Source of the DNA: Nonomuraea sp. PA05
GTDB lineage: Bacteria > Actinomycetota > Actinomycetes > Streptosporangiales > Streptosporangiaceae
DNA: 64,000 bases
NCBI RefSeq assembly: GCF_008086045.1
Contig: NZ_VSEY01000001.1
Location: forward strand, 550,329 to 614,328
Direction of reading: 5' to 3'
The position numbers and the translations under genes are program-made. This document shows positions 54,583 through 63,370 of the stretch, piece after piece; position 1 is the stretch's first letter; each line of letters starts with the position of its first letter. Below the pieces are notes generated by a model. It saw only the letters and a list, made by a program, of their open reading frames with translations. It made no database searches and was not told where the DNA came from.

Positions 54583-56921
54583 TCGTGGATCACGGACATG
54601 CGCTGCGGTTCGGGGTGCTGCTCGGTGCGGGCGGTGACGTGGTGGAGCGGGCTCGGCTGAGTGAGGAGCTCGGCTACGACGTGGTGTCCTTCCGGGACGA
54701 GGGTGCCGAGCTGGATGTGTGGACGTTGCTGAGCTGGGTGGCGGCTCGCACCAGCCGGATCCGGCTGCTGGCCGGGCCTGTTGCCGAGCTGGGCAACCCG
54801 GCGGTGCTCGCTCGTGCGGCGGCCAGCCTTGATCTGCTGTCGGGCGGGCGGGTCGAGCTGGCTCTGGACGGTTCGGGCGGAGGCACGTCCGGCGCGCCGG
54901 GCGAGGCGATCGGCGTCGGCCCGCGCGGGGAGGCGGTCGACGTCGGCCCGCGCGGGGAGGCGGTCGGCGTCGGCCCGCGTGGGGAGGCGGTCGGCGTCGG
55001 CCCGCGTGGGGAGGCGGTCGGCGTTGGCGCGCTGGGCGAGGCGATCGACGTCATCCGCGGCATCTGGGCGGCGAACGTGCGTGCCCCTCTGCACTTCGAC
55101 GGGCGGCACCACCGCGTGTCCGGCGCCGAACGGGGGCCGGCGCCGGCGCACGACATCCCGCTCTGGCTCGCCGCCGGCGCCGGCCCGGACGCCCTGCGGC
55201 TCGCCGCGGCCAAGGCCGACGGCTGGCTGCTCACCGCGCCAGGCGTCGAGCCGGCGGCGACCGGCGCGCTGATCGCCGAGGAGGCCGTGGCGGCAGGACG
55301 CGACCCGCGCGAACTGCGCCGCCTCGCGATCGTCACCGGCCGCTTCCAGCCCACCCCCGGCATCACCCCAGGAGGGGGCCATGAAGCGTTCCTCGCAGGC
55401 CCGCCCGGCCGATGGGTGGCCGACCTCCTCCCCCTGATCGACGACGGCGCCGTCACCACCCTCCTCCTCGCCACCGACGACGAGGACACCCTGCGCCGCT
55501 TCGCCACCGAGGTGGCCCCCGCCCTCCGCGCCGCCACCACCACCGGACAGCATCCCGGCCACCGCCCCGCCCGCAGCGTCTTCGCCCGCCGCCACCGCCG
55601 CGAGGGCATCGACTACGACGCCATCCCCCCGGCCCTCACCGAACAGGCCGTCGAACCGGGAGACGCCGCCTTCGCCCGCGTCCGCTCCACGTACCTGCGC
55701 GGCGGTTCCCCGGGCCTGGTCCTGCGCCCGGGCACGCCCGACGAGGTGAGCCAGGCCGTGCGCTACGCCCGTACCCAGCCGGTGAAGCTCTCCATCCGCA
55801 GCGGCGGGCACGGCATCAGCGGCCGCTCCACCAGCAACGGCGGCATCGTCATCGACGTGTCCCGCCTCAACGCCATCGAGGTGGTCGACAAGGCCACCCG
55901 CCGCGTCCGCGTCGGACCCGGCGCGCGCTGGGGTGAGGTGGCCGCCGCGCTGGCCCCGCACGGCTGGGCGCTCACCTCCGGCGACTACGGCGGCGTGGGC
56001 GTCGGCGGGCTGGCCACGGCGGGCGGCATCGGCTGGTTCGTCCGCGAGCACGGCCTGACCATCGACCACCTGCGCGCCGTGGACCTGGTGCTGGCCGACG
56101 GCAGCCAGGTGCACGCGGACGACGAGGAGAACGCCGGCCTGTTCTGGGCCGTGCGCGGGGCGGGGGCGAACCTCGGCATCGTGACCGCGTTCGAGTTCGA
56201 GGCACACGAGGGCGGGGACGTGGGGTTCGCCCAGCTCGTCGTGGACGCCACCGACACGGCGGGCTTCCTGCGGCGCTGGGGAGCCGCGATGGAGGCGGCC
56301 CCGCGCGACCTCACCAGCTCGCTCATCATCGGCCAGGCCCGGCCCGGGCAGCCGCTCATCGCGCAGATCATGGCGGTCGTGCACTCCGGCGACGCAGAGA
56401 CGATCATCAACCGGCTGCAGCCGATCGCCGCCGCCGCTCCGCTGCTGGACCACTCGATCCAGGTGCTGCCGTACGAGGCGATCATGCAGGTGCCGCACGG
56501 CCCGCACGACGCGCAGGGCGAGCCGGTCACCAGGGCGGCCCTCGCCGACCACCTCACCCCCGAGCTGGCCGCCGCGGCCGCGCGGCTGGTCGCGAGCGGG
56601 CGCACGTACTTCTTCCAGGTGCGTTCCGCGGGCGGCGCCGCCTCCGACGTCGCCCCGGACGCGACCGCGTACGCGGGCCGGTCGGCGAACTTCTCGCTCG
56701 TGGCGTTCGGGCCGGGCCGCCGTGCCCTCGACGAGCTGTGGGACGGCATGCTGCACCACTTCTCCGGCCAGTACATCAACTTCGAGACCGACCTGCGGCC
56801 GGAACGCGTCCTGGAGGCCTACCCGGAGCCGACGCTGCGGCGGCTGCGCGCGCTCAAGCGGCGCTACGACCCGGCCAACGTCTTCCGCGACAACTTCAAC
56901 ATCACCCCGTCGGACCCCTGA
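54579..56921 (+). CDS. Fusion of an LLM oxidoreductase with a BBE-type FAD oxidase
   Basis: 780 residues. Residues 1-~310 resemble the preceding LLM enzyme (RLLAGPVAELGNPAVLARAA and LDLLSGGRVELAL), but the barrel segment after it is replaced by five 9-residue repeats (GEAVGVGPR type, 27-bp DNA units). Residues ~330-780 are a BBE/FAD-oxidase: SIRSGGHGISG with the covalent-FAD His, GGVGVGGLATAGGIGW (no second attachment Cys) and the terminal YDPANVFRDNFNI. The frame is open throughout, so this is a true fusion or the product of a past deletion. Translation is coupled to the LLM gene. Function not known. Confidence 0.8.
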   Translation: MIVDHGHALRFGVLLGAGGDVVERARLSEELGYDVVSFRDEGAELDVWTLLSWVAARTSRIRLLAGPVAELGNPAVLARAAASLDLLSGGRVELALDGSGGGTSGAPGEAIGVGPRGEAVDVGPRGEAVGVGPRGEAVGVGPRGEAVGVGALGEAIDVIRGIWAANVRAPLHFDGRHHRVSGAERGPAPAHDIPLWLAAGAGPDALRLAAAKADGWLLTAPGVEPAATGALIAEEAVAAGRDPRELRRLAIVTGRFQPTPGITPGGGHEAFLAGPPGRWVADLLPLIDDGAVTTLLLATDDEDTLRRFATEVAPALRAATTTGQHPGHRPARSVFARRHRREGIDYDAIPPALTEQAVEPGDAAFARVRSTYLRGGSPGLVLRPGTPDEVSQAVRYARTQPVKLSIRSGGHGISGRSTSNGGIVIDVSRLNAIEVVDKATRRVRVGPGARWGEVAAALAPHGWALTSGDYGGVGVGGLATAGGIGWFVREHGLTIDHLRAVDLVLADGSQVHADDEENAGLFWAVRGAGANLGIVTAFEFEAHEGGDVGFAQLVVDATDTAGFLRRWGAAMEAAPRDLTSSLIIGQARPGQPLIAQIMAVVHSGDAETIINRLQPIAAAAPLLDHSIQVLPYEAIMQVPHGPHDAQGEPVTRAALADHLTPELAAAAARLVASGRTYFFQVRSAGGAASDVAPDATAYAGRSANFSLVAFGPGRRALDELWDGMLHHFSGQYINFETDLRPERVLEAYPEPTLRRLRALKRRYDPANVFRDNFNITPSDP
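54901..55035 (+). repeat. Five 27-bp tandem units inside the LLM-BBE gene
   Basis: Units of gggaggcggtcggcgtcgg type start at 54901, 54928, 54955, 54982 and 55009; two are identical. They keep frame and lie where the LLM barrel would have its conserved GLGxG segment. Confidence 0.93.
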
Positions 56922-56928
56922 CGGGGGC

Positions 56929-57738
56929 TCACGCCAGATCCCACAACAGGCGGTAGTACGCGATGCGCTCCTCGTCCGGCTCGATCCCGTAACCCTCGTA
57001 GACGTGGCCGTCGTAGCCGGGGCCGTAGTCGTACACGGTGCTCCAGGCGGCCACCGCCAGATCCGCCCACCGGTCGGCGAGGCCGAGCGAGCCGAGATCG
57101 ACGTGCGCGGCGAACGCGCCGTCGTCGTGCAGCAACGTGTTCGGGACGCACGCGTCGCCGTGGCAGACGACCAGCCGGTCGATCGGCGGCGGGGCACCGA
57201 TCCTGGCGCGGGCCTCGTCCGGACGCAGACGCCGATGCTCGGGCGCCCACTCGGCGGGCCCCTCGCCCTCGGCGATGCGCTCGTCGGCGCGGCGCAGCCG
57301 CCGCGCCACCCCCCAGTCGAACGGGCACCCCTCCACGGGCAGGGCGTCGTGCAGCAGCCGCAGCCCCCGCCCGATCGCCGTCGCCGCGACGGCCGGCTCG
57401 GCCACCCACCGCGCGTCCATCGCCGACGTCCCGGGCACGGCCGCCGTCACCAGCCATTCACCGCCGGCGTCCTTGCCGTGGCCGAGCACGCGCGGCACGG
57501 TCGCCCACCGGCTCGCCCACGTCAGCCGCTCGGCCTCGCCCGCCAGGTCGATCTCCGGGGTGCCCGCCGCCACCCACTTGGCGTAGCGGGTGCCGCCGCG
57601 CGGGTCGTCCAGGCGGAACGTCAGGCCGCCCAGTTCGTTGCGCCACACGGGGGTGACGGCGCCGGCGTCGCGCGCCAGCGCGGCGATCGCGTCGGGGACG
57701 GGCACGGGGCCGGTCGGGACCTCGGAGTTCACGCTCAC
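56929..57738 (-). CDS. Aminoglycoside phosphotransferase-like protein (APH(3')-type)
   Basis: 269 residues. VVCHGDACVPNTLLHDDG (Brenner motif, HGD...N) and HVDLGSLGLADRWADLAVA are the kinase active site of APH-type enzymes. GTG at 57738 is a reasonable start; an alternative GTG two codons on is also possible. APH proteins phosphorylate aminoglycosides or other metabolites; the natural target is unknown. Convergent with the fusion gene, seven bases apart. Confidence 0.82.
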   Translation of the reverse strand: MSVNSEVPTGPVPVPDAIAALARDAGAVTPVWRNELGGLTFRLDDPRGGTRYAKWVAAGTPEIDLAGEAERLTWASRWATVPRVLGHGKDAGGEWLVTAAVPGTSAMDARWVAEPAVAATAIGRGLRLLHDALPVEGCPFDWGVARRLRRADERIAEGEGPAEWAPEHRRLRPDEARARIGAPPPIDRLVVCHGDACVPNTLLHDDGAFAAHVDLGSLGLADRWADLAVAAWSTVYDYGPGYDGHVYEGYGIEPDEERIAYYRLLWDLA

Positions 57739-57869
57739 AGGGACCTGATCCTTCCAGCCGCGTCGCCACCCCGGCAACGGCTTTTCCACCCACCCCGCGG
57801 CTCCCGCGCACCTTCAGCACCTTCGCCATACGCTGGATCACAAACCCCCCGCGGCCCCTGGGAGAGGCG

Positions 57870-59099
57870 ATGAGCACGGGCGTGCGAGCGAAGGCGGCGG
57901 CCGTTCTGCTCTTCCTCCTGACCCTCCCGGCCGGCCTGCTGGCGGGCCTCACCGCGCTGTGGGCCACCGCCACGGCGACCGGCGACCGGTGGGCCGCCGT
58001 CGTCGTCGCCGCACTGGCCATGGCCGCCGTCGTGTGGTGGATGTGCCGGTCGGCGCTGCGGCGCCTGGCGGCCGGACGGGCACAGCGCTGGGTGCCGATC
58101 GCGGTCGCCGCCCTGGAACTGGCGATCGCGGCCGTCCCCCTGGCGGGCCTGCTGTTCGGCGGCCCGCCACCCCGCCCGATCGCCACCGACCCCGCCACCC
58201 GCTACTGGAACCTGCCGACCGGCTCGCGTATCGCCTACACCCACACCCCCGCCCAGGGCGAACGCCGCCGGCCCACCCCGGTGCTGCTCCTGCACGGCGG
58301 CCCCGGCGCACCGCCCGCCGAGCCGTCACCGCTGGCTCCCGCCCTCGCCGCCCAGGGGTTCGACGTGTACGCCTACCACCAGGTGGGCGCGGGCCTGTCC
58401 AGCCGCCTCCCCGACGTCACCGGCTACACCGTGCGACGGCACGTGGCCGACCTGGACGCCATCCGGGCCGCGATCGGCGCCGGCCGCGTCGTGCTGGCCG
58501 GCACCTCGTGGGGCGCCCAGCTCACCGCCGCCTACCTGGCCGCGCACCCCGGCCGGGTGGCCGGCGCGGTCGTCGCCTCGCCAGGGACGATCTGGCCCGC
58601 CGCCTACACGGACGACCAGAAGATGACGGACGGCGGGCTGCGCGACCAGAACCAGGCGGTGTGGGACCGTCCCCGCTTCCTGCTGGCGCACCTGCTCATG
58701 CAGGTGGCGGGGCCCGGCACCGCTCAGGCGCTGCTGCCGGACGAGGCGATGGACGGCGAGTTCGACGCCCTCATCGGCTCGTTCGACATGCGGGCCGGGT
58801 GCCAGGGGCAGCCGTTGCGGACGCCGATGTCGGGGGCCGGGTTCTGGGCCAACGCCATGACGGCCCGCGACGCCGGTCAGGCCACCGACCCACGGCCCGC
58901 GCTGCGTCAGGTCGCCGTGCCCGTGCTGGTGCTGCGCGGCACGTGCGACTACCTGGCGGCCGAGGTGGCCCGCGAGTACGCCGAGGTGCTGCCGAACGCC
59001 GTCTTCCGCGCGATCGACGGGGCCGGCCACGACATCGCCCACGACCGGCCCGCCGAGTACCAGGAGCTGGTCACCGAGTTCCTGCGCGGCCAGGAGTGA
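57870..59099 (+). CDS. Alpha/beta hydrolase with N-terminal membrane anchor
   Basis: 409 residues. Three hydrophobic segments near the N-terminus (VLLFLLTLPAGLLAGLTALW, VVVAALAMAAVVWWM, AIAAVPLAGLLFGG) are followed by an alpha/beta hydrolase: LLHGGPGAPP, AGTSWGAQLT (Ser), CDYLAAEV (Asp) and DGAGHDIAH (His), the layout of proline iminopeptidase-like enzymes. The enzyme domain is probably outside or at the membrane. GGAGAGG precedes the ATG at 57870. Confidence 0.85.
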   Translation: MSTGVRAKAAAVLLFLLTLPAGLLAGLTALWATATATGDRWAAVVVAALAMAAVVWWMCRSALRRLAAGRAQRWVPIAVAALELAIAAVPLAGLLFGGPPPRPIATDPATRYWNLPTGSRIAYTHTPAQGERRRPTPVLLLHGGPGAPPAEPSPLAPALAAQGFDVYAYHQVGAGLSSRLPDVTGYTVRRHVADLDAIRAAIGAGRVVLAGTSWGAQLTAAYLAAHPGRVAGAVVASPGTIWPAAYTDDQKMTDGGLRDQNQAVWDRPRFLLAHLLMQVAGPGTAQALLPDEAMDGEFDALIGSFDMRAGCQGQPLRTPMSGAGFWANAMTARDAGQATDPRPALRQVAVPVLVLRGTCDYLAAEVAREYAEVLPNAVFRAIDGAGHDIAHDRPAEYQELVTEFLRGQE

Positions 59100-59130
59100 G
59101 CGCGGCTCGATCAGAACCCGGCCGCTCGCC

Positions 59131-59874
59131 TCAGACCCGGCGCAGCATCAGCGTGACGAAGCCCAGGACACCCCGATAACCGCCGAGCCACAGCTCACGA
59201 TGCTCACGGGCGGCCGACAGCGCGCTCTCACCCTCCTCACCAGGGTGGTCGAGCGCCCAGCGGGTCAGCGTGCCGGTCCACGACCACTCGTACTCGTCCC
59301 ACTCCTCCACCGTGCTGGCGTGCGCGTAGACGGTGGCGTACCCGGCGTCCTCCGCCCGCGCCACCGTCCCGGCCAGGTCGGCGTACTCGTCGGGCTCGGC
59401 GCCGAACCGGGCGAGCAGGCCGGGGGACGGCGGGCGCTCCCAGAAGCCCTCGCCGACCAGGGCGAGCCCGGAGGAGGGCCGCAGGTGATCGCGGACGGCG
59501 TCCAGGGTCGGCGCCAGACCGCCGAAAGCGTGGGTGGCGCCGACGCACAGCACCAGGTCGTACGGTTCTTCGGCGGTGAAGTCCGTGGCGGGGGCGCGGT
59601 GCAGGCGGAGCCGGTCGGCCACCCCGCGGCGTTCGGCCTCCTCCTTGGCCCTGGCGAAGCCGGAGTCGGAGATGTCCACGCCGTCGGCCGTCGCGTCCGG
59701 ATAGAGGGACAGAGCTCTGACCAGCCACGCCGCCTCGCCGCAGCCCAGGTCGAGGATGCGGGCCCGCGCGGGTGGTTTCGCCCGGACGAGCAGGCGTTCC
59801 AGGTTGTCCTCGCTGATCGGGGCGGCGATGGGGTGGTCGGCGTGGGCGAGGTGACTGATCAGATCACGTTCCAT
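59131..59874 (-). CDS. SAM-dependent methyltransferase
   Basis: 247 residues. The class I methyltransferase loop RILDLGCGEAAWLV, then ADGVDISDSGFARA and VLCVGATHAFGG. Likely acts on a small molecule; substrate unknown. Start ATG 59874 has only a weak RBS; the frame is open further upstream without similarity. Convergent with the hydrolase gene. Confidence 0.88.
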   Translation of the reverse strand: MERDLISHLAHADHPIAAPISEDNLERLLVRAKPPARARILDLGCGEAAWLVRALSLYPDATADGVDISDSGFARAKEEAERRGVADRLRLHRAPATDFTAEEPYDLVLCVGATHAFGGLAPTLDAVRDHLRPSSGLALVGEGFWERPPSPGLLARFGAEPDEYADLAGTVARAEDAGYATVYAHASTVEEWDEYEWSWTGTLTRWALDHPGEEGESALSAAREHRELWLGGYRGVLGFVTLMLRRV

Positions 59875-60046
59875 CCGGCGAAGGATGCCGCATCCGAGGC
59901 GCGAGCGGCAAAGCCGGGGCGCGGATGCGGCCACCTGACACATCCGGAAATGTCAGCCGATGCCGTCACACTCTCCCCACGGGATCCGTCATATCCGTGC
60001 CCCGGACAACCCGGGAACGACCATGACATGGGGGACTGAGGACAAC

Positions 60047-61360
60047 ATGACGAACACGGAACTGCGCACGGCGGTACGCGGCCAGGTGCTGCTCCCCGGC
60101 GACGACGGCTTCGAGCAGGCGGCCAAGCCCTGGAACCTGTCCGTGCACCAGCCGGTGGCCGCCGTCGTGGAGGCCGAGGACACCGCCGACGTGGCGTCCC
60201 TGGTCCGGTACGCGGCAAGAACCGGCCTGACGGTGACCGCCCAGCCCGGCGGCCACGGCGCCACCGGCGGCACCGACGGCGTGATCCTGCTGCGCACCGG
60301 GCGGCTCGGCGGCGTCCAGGTGCGTCCCGGCGAGCGGGTGGCCAGGGTGGGCGCAGGCGTCAAGTGGGGCGAGGTGCTGGCCGGGACGGGCCCGCACGGC
60401 CTGACCGGCCTCGCGGGCAGCAGCCCCGTCGTGAGCGTGACCGGTTACACGCTGGGCGGCGGTCTGAGCTGGTTCGGCCGCCGGTACGGCTTCGCGGCCG
60501 ACAGCGTGCGCTCGTTCGACGTGGTGCTGGCCGACGGCGAGCCCGCCACGGTCACCGCGAGCTCCGACCCCGACCTGTTCTGGGCGCTGCGCGGCGGCGG
60601 CGGCGACTTCGCGCTGGTCACCGCGATCGAGTTCGACCTGCACCCGGCGCCCGCCCTGTACGGGGGCCGCGTCATCTGGCCGGGGCACCGTACCCGCGAG
60701 GTGTTCGAGGCCTTCAGGGAGATCACCGCCGAGGCGCCGGACGAGCTGTCGGTGTGGTTCAACAGGTTCCAGTTCCCGCAGGGGCCGCCCATGGTGGCCG
60801 TGGACGTCGCGTTCCTCGGCGAGGAGGGCGACGGCCGGACGCTGCTCGCCCGCCTGGACAAGATCGACGACGTGATCGCCGACCAGCGGGGCCCGGTGCC
60901 GGTGGCGAGCCTCGGCGACATCACCGACGAGCCGACCGACCCCGCGCCCGGCCGTACCCGCGCCGAGCTGCTCACCGGGCTGGACGACACGGCGGCCGAG
61001 GTGCTGCTGGACACCCCGCTGGAGCCGGTGCTCGCCGTGCAGCTCAGGCACCTGGGCGGGGCGCTGGCCGCCACCCGCCCTGACGCGGGGCCGAGCGGGC
61101 CCCTTTCTGAGCCGTACCTGCTCTACACGCTCGGCCTGGCGCTCAACCCCGAGCTGTCCGCGGCCGTGGGGGAGCGGCAGGAGCGCTTCGTCGGGGAGCT
61201 GGGGTCGCTGGTCAGCGGGCGCAAGCCGTACACGATGCTGGGGCGCGGCGACCGTGCGGCGGCGGCCTTCACCGAGGGGGACCTGGCGCGGCTGCGGGAC
61301 ATCAAGCGGGCCCGCGACCCGCGCGGCGTCCTGCGCGCCAACTTCCCCGTCCTGGCCTAG
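60047..61360 (+). CDS. BBE-type FAD-dependent oxidoreductase
   Basis: 437 residues. TAQPGGHGATGGTDGVILL contains the FAD-binding His motif, GYTLGGGLSWFGRRYG the diphosphate contact and DPRGVLRANFPV the usual BBE ending. No second covalent Cys is present, so the FAD is probably held by one His bond. Related to the C-terminal domain of the LLM-BBE fusion. Oxidises an unidentified alcohol, sugar or secondary metabolite. CTGAGGAC precedes ATG 60047. Confidence 0.9.
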   Translation: MTNTELRTAVRGQVLLPGDDGFEQAAKPWNLSVHQPVAAVVEAEDTADVASLVRYAARTGLTVTAQPGGHGATGGTDGVILLRTGRLGGVQVRPGERVARVGAGVKWGEVLAGTGPHGLTGLAGSSPVVSVTGYTLGGGLSWFGRRYGFAADSVRSFDVVLADGEPATVTASSDPDLFWALRGGGGDFALVTAIEFDLHPAPALYGGRVIWPGHRTREVFEAFREITAEAPDELSVWFNRFQFPQGPPMVAVDVAFLGEEGDGRTLLARLDKIDDVIADQRGPVPVASLGDITDEPTDPAPGRTRAELLTGLDDTAAEVLLDTPLEPVLAVQLRHLGGALAATRPDAGPSGPLSEPYLLYTLGLALNPELSAAVGERQERFVGELGSLVSGRKPYTMLGRGDRAAAAFTEGDLARLRDIKRARDPRGVLRANFPVLA

Positions 61361-61433
61361 CCCGGAGCGGGGCCGCGGGGCGGGACCCTGGGGCGGACCC
61401 TGCCCCACAGCCTGCCCCACGGCCCCGGCCCGT

Positions 61434-63131
61434 TCAGCCGCCGAACGTCACGACGAGCCGGCCGTCCGAGGCGAACGACCACCGCGGCGTGCCGGAGTAG
61501 GACGAGCAGCGGGAGCCGTTCGAGCCGGTCCAGAACTGGTTGGAGCTGTCGGAACTACCGACGATCTTGTCGTTGGTGCCGCTGCCGCTGCGGCACGAGG
61601 TGTTGTTCCTGAACACCGACGTCCCCCCGTCGAAGGAGAAGTTGCGCTCGGCGTTGTCGATGCTGACGTTGTCCGCGATCGACATCGTGCCCAGGTTGCG
61701 GTTGTAGGTGAAGCCGTGCTTGCCGTTGTTGTAGGCGATGTTGCGGCGGATGACGTGGTTGACGCCGATGTCCTCGCCGCCGAGCTTGTAGCCGTTGCGG
61801 TCGCCGTTGCCGGCCTGGCTGCCGTCGCTGAGCGTGCCGTTGTCGTACGACAGGGAGTCCTCGATGGTCACCGGGCCGATGGGGCCGGTGTCGGTCTTGG
61901 TGTAGAGGTCCCAGCCGTCGTCGATGTTGTTGCGGGCCACGGCGTAGCGGAAGACGTTGCCGGAGCCGACCGTGAGCTTGGCGGCGAAGCCGTCGGCGTC
62001 CTCACCGTCGGAGTCGGCGTTGTCGTGCGACAGCGCGCTGAGGATCAGGTTGCCGGCGGGCCACTGGGAGTTCGGGGTGTCGGAGGCGATGCGGGAGAGC
62101 TGCAGGCCGGTGTCGCGGTTGTAGCGCGTCACGGTGCGCTCCAGGATGTTGCCGCTGCCGCCGACGAAGATGCCGTTGTCACCGGCCCGCTCGACGACCA
62201 CGCCGTAGACGTGCCAGTACGAGCCGTTCACGGCCAGGCCGCGGTTGGCCGGGTCCTCGCTCTGCGCCGAGAAGTTCAGCACCGGCGTCTCGCCCGGGTA
62301 GGCCGACAGCTTCTTGCGTGCGCTGGAGGTGCCGTTGTTGCCGGGCGCGATGGTGACCGTCTGCGCGTAGTTGTAGGTGCCGCCGCGCAGGTAGATCGTG
62401 CCGCCGGCGGCGATGCGGGTGATGGCGGAGGTGAGAGTGGTCGGGTTCGCCTGCGTCCCGGCGGCGCCGTCCGTGCCGCCCGGGGCGACGTACAGGGTGC
62501 CGCTGGACGGCGGCGGCGTCACGGTCGGGGTGACGGTGGGCGTCACGGTGGGCGTCACGGTGGGGGTGGGGCTCGTGGTGGGGCCGCTCCCGGCGGGCCG
62601 CAGCGTCCACTGCTTGGTGGCGACCGAGTCGCAGGAGTTCTGCTGCAGGACGGCGCCCGCCGCCGTCGAGTTGTCCTTGACGTTGAGGCACTTGCCGCCG
62701 TTGCCGTTGACCACCCGGTACGCCGATCCGGACGCGGTGAGCTGCCATGTCTGCGACGCCGCCCCTGTGCAGGACTCCTGCTGGACGGCCTTGCCCGCGC
62801 TCGTCGAGGCGTCGCGCACGCCGGCGCACTTGCCGCTGTGCTCGGCCTTGATCGTGTAGGTGCTCCCGGAGGCGGTGAGCGTGAAGACCTGCCCGGCGCC
62901 GTCGGTGCACGCGCTCTGCACGAGCTGCACGCCGTCGCCGGTGCTCTGGTTCGGTACGGCCGCGCACAGCCCGCTGCCCGCGTTCACCAGGGTGTACGAG
63001 CCGCTGGACGGGGCCGCCGAGGCGGGCAGGTTGAACACGGCGATCAGACCGCCGGTGGTGAGCAGACCGGCGGTCGCCACGACCGCCAGCCTCTGCGAGA
63101 GGGTTTGGTTCTTGGGCACGTTTTCATCCAT
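61434..63131 (-). CDS. Secreted ricin-lectin/PL9-type pectate lyase
   Basis: 565 residues. N-terminal signal peptide (LAVVATAGLLTTGGLIAVF, then NLPASAA), a ricin-type beta-trefoil (residues ~42-170 with repeated Q-x-W-like segments such as ASQTWQL and TKQWTL), a Thr/Pro linker of TPTVTPTVT type, and a C-terminal right-handed beta-helix with NADSDGEDADGFAAKLT and DDGWDLYTK, the calcium/catalytic stretch of PL9 pectate lyases. It probably depolymerises plant pectin. ATG 63131; an upstream ATG at 63161 is possible. Its control region has a caaccggttg palindrome. Confidence 0.9.
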   Translation of the reverse strand: MDENVPKNQTLSQRLAVVATAGLLTTGGLIAVFNLPASAAPSSGSYTLVNAGSGLCAAVPNQSTGDGVQLVQSACTDGAGQVFTLTASGSTYTIKAEHSGKCAGVRDASTSAGKAVQQESCTGAASQTWQLTASGSAYRVVNGNGGKCLNVKDNSTAAGAVLQQNSCDSVATKQWTLRPAGSGPTTSPTPTVTPTVTPTVTPTVTPPPSSGTLYVAPGGTDGAAGTQANPTTLTSAITRIAAGGTIYLRGGTYNYAQTVTIAPGNNGTSSARKKLSAYPGETPVLNFSAQSEDPANRGLAVNGSYWHVYGVVVERAGDNGIFVGGSGNILERTVTRYNRDTGLQLSRIASDTPNSQWPAGNLILSALSHDNADSDGEDADGFAAKLTVGSGNVFRYAVARNNIDDGWDLYTKTDTGPIGPVTIEDSLSYDNGTLSDGSQAGNGDRNGYKLGGEDIGVNHVIRRNIAYNNGKHGFTYNRNLGTMSIADNVSIDNAERNFSFDGGTSVFRNNTSCRSGSGTNDKIVGSSDSSNQFWTGSNGSRCSSYSGTPRWSFASDGRLVVTFGG

Positions 63132-63158
63132 TCCGCAGGGGGGTGTGCACATGGACGC

Positions 63159-63168
63159 CAACCGGTTG
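63159..63168. promoter_or_regulatory. Palindrome caaccggttg near the pectate lyase start
   Basis: A perfect 10-bp palindrome lies just upstream of the lyase ATG (28-37 bases). Its CCGG centre is typical of LacI-family operators, which fits substrate-induced control of a polysaccharide lyase; no LacI gene is in the window. Confidence 0.35.
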
Positions 63169-63370
63169 CGGTCACAGTGACGTTACCTGCCGGAAACGTC
63201 AATAAGCGCAGGTAAAACTGCAAACGGGGGAGGGAGTCGTGGCTGGTAGTGCCGCCTTTTCTGCAACAACCGATTGCAAGATTCGAGCGTGAAACTTTCA
63301 CGGACTCCGCCGTTCGGCGGGGTTTGGTACGTTATGTCGCCTTCCTTCGTTGTAATCATGGAGCTGTCAT

